From Cupriavidus taiwanensis (GTDB lineage: Bacteria; Pseudomonadota; Gammaproteobacteria; Burkholderiales; Burkholderiaceae), in assembly GCF_900249755.1 (NCBI RefSeq), contig NZ_LT976854.1, positions 246,334-310,333 of the forward strand: a DNA stretch of 64,000 nt. The letters run 5' to 3'. The notes beneath the pieces are model-generated. The model did no database searches and was not told the DNA's origin. It was given only the letters and a program-made list of their open reading frames with translations. Within the stretch, counting starts at the first letter, position 1. Each line of letters opens with the position of its first letter. The translations under genes were made by a program, and so were the position numbers. Positions 59,955 through 64,000 of the stretch are shown piece after piece.

Positions 59955-61319
59955 TCACGCCGGCGGCGCTGGCCGCACTTGCCGGCGCAGTTGCAGCGCC
60001 CGGGGCGTGACCTGCAGCAGTTCCGCGGCGCGGCTGGTGCAGCCGTGGCGGCTCTCGGCCACCTGCACCGCCATGGACTCGGCGATCTGGCCAATATGCT
60101 TCAGGCCGAGCCCTGCATCGAGTGCGCCTTCGATGGCATGCCGCAGCATTTCCGGCCACGGGTTGACGATGTCCGCCGCGAGTTCGGTCCGCATCCCCGG
60201 CATGGGGCCGTCGAGCCCGCCAGTGCTGATCACCTGGAAGCCGCGCTGGCGCTCGGCCAGGCGCGACACCACGTTGCGCAGTTCACGCACATTGCCCTGG
60301 TAGTCGCGCGTCACCAGGTAGTGCATGACCTCGGGCATGACGTGCGGCATGCCCGGTCCCGTTCCGGCCAGGCTCTCGGCCAGGAAATGCCGCACCAGCA
60401 GCGGGATATCCTCGCGGCGCTCGGCCAGCGTGGGCGCGCGCACGGTCCACTGGGTAATGCGGAAGTACAGGTCGCCGCGAAACCGGCCGGCCTGCACCTC
60501 GGCTTCGAGATCGCGGTTGGTCGCGCAAGTCAGCCGGAAATCCGACTTGCGCCAGGTATCCTCGCCCACGCGCTTGTACATGCGTTCCTGGATCACGCGC
60601 AGCAGGCGCGCCTGCAACGGCAGCTGCAGCTCTCCCACCTCATCCAGGAACAACGTGCCGCCATCGGCCATCGCCACCGCACCGTCGCGAGCCGAGACGG
60701 CGTGGGTGAAGGCGCCTTTGGCATGGCCGAACAGCTCGCTGCCCGACAGCTCCGGGCTCAGCATGGTGCAATCCACCACGACGAAGGGCGCGCGATGGCG
60801 CTCCGGATCGAGATCGTGGATCAGCCGCGCCAGCAACTCCTTGCCGCAGCCGCTTTCGCCCAGCAGCAGGCAGGTGCCGCGGCCATAGCGGCCCACCTGC
60901 GCCACCGCGCGCAAGGTCCCGCGCCATGCCGGCGAGTCGCCGACGGCGCGCTCGCGCAGCCACGGCGCCTCCAGCACCGCCTCGATCTCGGCCAGGCGGC
61001 ACAGCCGCGCGGCCAGTTCGGTCAGCAACGCGTCATGATCCGGCGCGCAGACCAGGTCGCACAGCGCCGCCGGCCACCACGCCTCGGGGATGCAATGGCA
61101 GCGGGTCGCGGCGGTGCACCCGGCGATAAACGCGTCGGCGCGCGGCTCGGCGCGCAGCCAGCGCTGCGCCGCCTCGGTGACGCGATTGCCGTCGGCCACC
61201 ACCAGCACCGCCAGCATGCCGCGCGCATTCTCGTCCAGCGGCAGGTGGTCCGGCAGGCCATGCTCGTGCAAATCGCGCTCGAGCCTGGCACGATCGTCGT
61301 GATACAGCACTACGCGCAT
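59955..61319 (-). CDS. sigma-54-dependent transcriptional activator (bacterial enhancer-binding protein)
   Basis: A 454-residue AAA+ activator. The first 125 residues are a sensor-like part with alternating beta and helix, starting RVVLYHDD, perhaps a degenerate receiver. The AAA+ domain has Walker A GESGCGKE (154-161), Walker B TLFLDE (222-227), the R-finger region FRGDLYFRITQW and WRKSDFRLTCATNRDLEAEV. The sigma-54 contact loop reads GAFTHA (202-207) rather than GAFTGA. A Fis-type helix-turn-helix ends the protein (SRAAELLQVTPRALQLRR). I chose the ATG at 61319; one at 61346 adds nine residues. It is convergent with the cassette at 52553, whose sigma-54 promoter it most likely activates. Confidence 0.9.
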   Translation of the reverse strand: MRVVLYHDDRARLERDLHEHGLPDHLPLDENARGMLAVLVVADGNRVTEAAQRWLRAEPRADAFIAGCTAATRCHCIPEAWWPAALCDLVCAPDHDALLTELAARLCRLAEIEAVLEAPWLRERAVGDSPAWRGTLRAVAQVGRYGRGTCLLLGESGCGKELLARLIHDLDPERHRAPFVVVDCTMLSPELSGSELFGHAKGAFTHAVSARDGAVAMADGGTLFLDEVGELQLPLQARLLRVIQERMYKRVGEDTWRKSDFRLTCATNRDLEAEVQAGRFRGDLYFRITQWTVRAPTLAERREDIPLLVRHFLAESLAGTGPGMPHVMPEVMHYLVTRDYQGNVRELRNVVSRLAERQRGFQVISTGGLDGPMPGMRTELAADIVNPWPEMLRHAIEGALDAGLGLKHIGQIAESMAVQVAESRHGCTSRAAELLQVTPRALQLRRQVRPAPPA

Positions 61320-61712
61320 CTTGCCCCCGCACGAAAGGGAGATCATCGGCAGCGGCGTTGCGGTACGGGCGCGCTATCTGCACCTGCCATCCGCCGCGGC
61401 GCTGCCGGGGTGGATCAGGCGGCGGGCTGGGGGTGTCGGTAGCGATGAGGCCGGCGGTGGCGTGACGCCGTGGGCGCGTCGGGGAGGATCGGCAGGCCGT
61501 GGCGGGCCTGTGCGTGCAGCCAGTCGCCGGAGCATCGCCTGCCTGCGAGGGAAACCTGAATCGGCCGCATGGAAGCCCCCCTTGGTTTTTGTCTCAGAAT
61601 ACTAGTCAGCGGCGGCGGGGCAGGCAATATGAAGTTAATTTAAGACTGTGATGCTGCGGCGTTATCGGCGGGCGGAGACGTGGGAACACGACGTTTGTTC
61701 CGGGTGCAACGC
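61320..61712. other. 393-base region without a recognisable gene
   Basis: I see no supported gene, dyad or promoter here. It lies between the activator gene and the LysR remnant and gradually becomes less GC-rich toward 61600. Confidence 0.4.
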
Positions 61713-61971
61713 CTACGGCAAGCGCAAATCCCACAACACATCCGGCACATGTTGCGTGGAGCGCTCGACGCAACCCCCCACGACAGGCAATACCGAGCCG
61801 TCGCCACAACGCCGGCCGCAGCGGCCGCATGACGATGCGACTGTCGGGCAATGGCGTAGTGGCCTCATGCGGCAACAGCGCTGCGCCGTAACCTGCTGCT
61901 ACCGGGCTCTTGATCGCGTCGTTATCGTTCAGCTGAATGCGCGGCGCGGGATGGAGCCCGGCGGCCGTGCG
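61713..61971 (-). pseudogene. 3' fragment of a LysR-family regulator, decayed
   Basis: Minus-strand remnant closely matching 47610-47868, the C-terminal end of the intact LysR gene there. Shared stretches include the sequence encoding LPHEATTP and DSRIVMRPLRPALWRRLGIA; long DNA runs such as those around 61800-61860 are nearly identical. The stop codon position is retained at 61713-61715, but a frame change after GIA destroys the original ending, and the first 200 codons are missing. Confidence 0.85.
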
Positions 61972-62249
61972 AGGGCAAGCAACACTGCAGCCAGAGGCTA
62001 CCTGCGCGGAAGCCCGTTTTTACCTGAAGAACTGTCCGGCGGTGAAGATGGATGGCGATGGCGATGGCGATGGTATTCCGTGTGAGACGCCGCCTCTCCA
62101 GTGCGCGTTTTGAAGCGCTGGCAAGATCTGTCGAACGGGGTAAAAGCCGGCTGGCGCATCCCAACCCAAGTGGGCCCTCCTATGGAGGGGTGCTTCCAGC
62201 TTGTCTGACCGCTTAGCATCGCGCAAAACAATATGCGTAGGAGGGTCAT

Positions 62250-62804
62250 GTGAAAGCGATGCCAGGGCTGGTTCTTTTTGCCGTTGCCGTCGTGCTTCTG
62301 GCCATGCTGAAGGCGGCAGCGGCCAGCAAAAGCTCATCCAGGGATTTCCGCTTTGGGCGCAGGTCGCCGTTCTTGCGGCAGGATGAGATACATCTCTACG
62401 AACGGCTGACCGCTGCGCTCAAAGACACGCACGTCTTTCCGCAGGTCGCCATGTCCGCGTTTGTGCAGCATAAAGGGAGGTCACAAGCCGCCAGGAATCT
62501 CTTCGCTCAGAAGTACGTCGACTATCTCGTATGCGAGCGCCGAACGATGCGACCCCTCTACGTCATCGAACTTGACGGCGCCTCGCACAGTAGCGCAGCA
62601 GCTCAGAAGCGCGACAAGCAAAAGAATGACGTTCTCGCATCGGCCGGCATTCCAATCATGCGCTACAAGTCCAAAGACGTGGATCTGAACACTATCCTCA
62701 GCGACTACATCAGCGTTGTCCCGCCTCTGCCGGCCAAGGTAGTTGGTTCTTCCGTGGCAGAGGACGAACGAAAGCTGCGGGTCGTGCGCACACCTGTGGC
62801 TTGA
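62250..62804 (+). CDS. DUF2726 protein, PD-(D/E)XK nuclease-like fold, membrane anchored
   Basis: A 184-residue protein with one N-terminal membrane helix (GLVLFAVAVVLLAMLKAAAA) and a DUF2726 domain. The nuclease-like core reads LYERLTAALKDTHVFPQVAM, FAQKYVDYLVCERRTMRPLY with its Asp, then VIELDGASH (ExD) and RDKQKNDVLASAGIPIMRYK, resembling a restriction endonuclease fold. Whether it cuts DNA is untested. It starts at GTG, set by AGGAGG 5 nt upstream. GC content is lower than in the flanking genes. The DUF4124-like gene follows 8 nt later. Confidence 0.85.
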   Translation: MKAMPGLVLFAVAVVLLAMLKAAAASKSSSRDFRFGRRSPFLRQDEIHLYERLTAALKDTHVFPQVAMSAFVQHKGRSQAARNLFAQKYVDYLVCERRTMRPLYVIELDGASHSSAAAQKRDKQKNDVLASAGIPIMRYKSKDVDLNTILSDYISVVPPLPAKVVGSSVAEDERKLRVVRTPVA

Positions 62805-62812
62805 GGTCAGTC

Positions 62813-63193
62813 ATGCTGAAATATCTGACGCTCGCGATGTTTGCCTTGGCCACGAATGCCTCAAGCCAGACCATATATCAATGTCGAAGCCCCGCGGGGC
62901 ATGTCACGTTGCAGGACGCCCCGTGTCAGCACGGCGCAAAGACTGAAGCAGTGAGGAAATCCATCGGCCAACGAAACGCGGAATACCGTTCTGAACCCTC
63001 TTCGTTCTTCGACCAGGAGGGGCAGAAGCGACTAGCATCAAGCATCGTGTGCCCGTCACTGCGCCAGTCATACCTGGCCGCGGTCAGCCATTCCGAGCGG
63101 GCAATGCTCACGAATAATTTCGCCCAGATCCAGAAAGCATCCGAGGCTGTACAGCGAGCCGGTGCGCAGATGTCCCGGTATCGATGCGAATAA
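62813..63193 (+). CDS. small periplasmic protein, DUF4124-like
   Basis: A 126-residue exported protein. A signal peptide (MLKYLTLAMFALATNASSQ) is followed by TIYQCRSPAGHVTLQDAPC, the typical DUF4124 opening with two conserved Cys. The rest is polar with three more Cys. Function of the family is unknown. ATG at 62813 has GAGG upstream; the gene follows the DUF2726 gene by 8 nt, so the two are probably cotranscribed. It also has a lower GC content than the surroundings. Confidence 0.78.
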   Translation: MLKYLTLAMFALATNASSQTIYQCRSPAGHVTLQDAPCQHGAKTEAVRKSIGQRNAEYRSEPSSFFDQEGQKRLASSIVCPSLRQSYLAAVSHSERAMLTNNFAQIQKASEAVQRAGAQMSRYRCE

Positions 63194-63222
63194 CAAGCGG
63201 CCGAGAGACCTTAACCACTCTG

Positions 63223-63250
63223 CCGTAGCCGTCCTACGGATGGTTTTCTC
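63223..63250 (+). terminator. weak hairpin after the DUF4124-like gene
   Basis: CCGTAG-N5-CTACGG (63223-63239) followed by four Ts at 63244-63247. A weak terminator candidate. Confidence 0.4.
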
Positions 63251-63385
63251 TCTGCGGCTGATCGAAAACGCTAAAACCACGCTTCCGAAAGTTTCACTTC
63301 CGCCTGCTCCGGCAAAGCGCCTACCCTGCGCCAGGAGCCACGTTGCAGTCCGCACGTGGCCAGCACCCTAACCTGGAGAGCGGCA

Positions 63386-64000
63386 ATGCGGGCAGCACTG
63401 ATCCTGACCACTGCGGCGGCCATGGCCGTTTCGTCCCTGAGCAGTGCGCAAACGCCGGTCGGCGGCAAGCCGGCCACGGCCGCCACGCGCGCCGCCAATG
63501 CCGCCGTCCAGAATGAACTGCCGTTCAACGATCGCTCTGATTTCGAGGATGCCCAGCGCGGCCTGGTGGCAAAACCCGACACGCTGACGATCCGCAACGC
63601 CAAGGGCGACGTGGTCTGGGACCTCGAACAATACAAAAGCTACATTGGCCTCGACAAGCCCGCACCGGACACGGTCAACCCGAGCCTGTGGCGCAATGCG
63701 CAACTGAACATGCAGCACGGGCTGTTCAAGGTGGCGGACCGCATCTACCAGGTGCGTGGCTTCGACCTGTCCAATATCACGTTCGTGCAGGGCGACACCG
63801 GATGGATCGTGCTGGATCCGCTGATTTCCGCCGAAACCGCCAAGGCCTCGCTCGACTTCGTGACCAGGACGCTGGGCCAGCGCCCGGTGGTCGCGGTGAT
63901 CTACAGCCACTCGCACATCGACCACTACGGCGGGGTCCGGGGCATCGTGGACGAGGCCGACGTCAAGGCGGGCAAGGTCAAGATCTTCGCCCCGCAGGGC
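63386..64000 (+). CDS. alkyl/aryl sulfatase, metallo-beta-lactamase fold (SdsA1/YjcS-like), N-terminal part
   Basis: The first 205 residues of an exported sulfatase, cut by the window end. It has a signal peptide ending at SLSSAQ, then NDRSDFEDAQRGLVAKPDTL and VDPLISAETAKASLDFV-type segments, and the metallo-beta-lactamase motif HxHxDH in IYSHSHIDHYGGVRGIVDEA. Members of this family hydrolyse medium- to long-chain alkyl sulfates such as SDS in the periplasm, using two zinc ions. A complete protein would be about 650 residues. RBS CTGGAG precedes the ATG. Its promoter should lie in 63240-63380. Confidence 0.92.
   Translation, partial: MRAALILTTAAAMAVSSLSSAQTPVGGKPATAATRAANAAVQNELPFNDRSDFEDAQRGLVAKPDTLTIRNAKGDVVWDLEQYKSYIGLDKPAPDTVNPSLWRNAQLNMQHGLFKVADRIYQVRGFDLSNITFVQGDTGWIVLDPLISAETAKASLDFVTRTLGQRPVVAVIYSHSHIDHYGGVRGIVDEADVKAGKVKIFAPQG

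Noticed and set aside
61648..62085. 145-residue plus-strand frame across the LysR remnant
   Set aside because: It is the antisense of a decayed LysR fragment. The same antisense frame exists opposite the intact gene at 47.6 kb.
1..64000. CRISPR arrays, tRNA or rRNA genes, complete insertion sequences
   Set aside because: I saw no regularly spaced direct repeats with unique spacers, no tRNA-like cloverleaf or rRNA sequence, and no transposase frame.

Overview
The window is GC-rich DNA from a beta-proteobacterium of the Burkholderiales, most likely Cupriavidus or Ralstonia. The reasons are the codon bias, Bug-type solute receptors (tctC-like) next to catabolic genes, a Burkholderia-type porin, a CzcCBA-type metal pump, many LysR regulators and two families of short palindromic repeats common in this group. 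The mix of accessory catabolic genes suggests a secondary chromosome or megaplasmid; that is inference.

Layout. 0.1-9.97 kb: a divergent LuxR-type response regulator and hybrid histidine kinase, a Nu-type glutathione transferase, a sorbosone-dehydrogenase-like lipoprotein, a DMT permease, a methyltransferase, a LysR regulator and an acyl-CoA dehydrogenase. 10.3-16.1 kb: a complete heavy-metal RND efflux operon (outer membrane factor, adaptor, pump). 16.6-17.5 kb: a Cys-repeat periplasmic protein and a CsbD protein. 17.7-25.2 kb: a GntR regulator, a ThDP enzyme, a Bug receptor, a DUF35/thiolase-like pair resembling the Ltp2-DUF35 retro-aldolases, and a hydratase/dehydrogenase fusion; this looks like CoA-dependent breakdown of an imported acid. 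25.2-26.6 kb: a YddG-like exporter and a UPF0158 protein.

26.8-38.4 kb is an aromatic-acid region. A minus-strand set (AAHS permease, SDR, KstD-like flavoprotein) is divergent from an IclR gene across two matching dyads. A MarR gene is divergent from a gentisate operon: gentisate dioxygenase, fumarylpyruvate hydrolase, 3-hydroxybenzoate 6-hydroxylase, permease, then a porin. 38.4-46.4 kb holds a LysR-linked split transketolase with a beta-hydroxyacid dehydrogenase and MHS permease, facing a Bug/RraA/2-hydroxyacid dehydrogenase operon. 46.5-50.8 kb has two LysR genes, a lone type-2 argC and a hydroxyaspartate/threonine dehydratase.

51.0-61.3 kb is the most unusual part. After a repeat-bearing lipoprotein comes a six-gene, tightly packed plus-strand cassette (52553-59883): an EFE-rich glycine-zipper protein, a HEVGH metallopeptidase-like protein, a 682-residue protein I do not recognise, a PLP fold-type I enzyme, a protein with a GIY-YIG signature, and an amidohydrolase. 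It has a near-consensus -24/-12 sigma-54 promoter (52479-52494) with two nearly identical 16-bp palindromes upstream, and a sigma-54 activator gene sits convergently at its far end. I propose these as one sigma-54-controlled, apparently undescribed system. The last 2.7 kb holds a decayed LysR fragment copied from, or sharing origin with, the gene at 47.6 kb, a DUF2726 nuclease-fold protein, a DUF4124-like protein and the start of an alkyl sulfatase cut by the window end.

All function calls are from reading the translated sequences; no database search was run.
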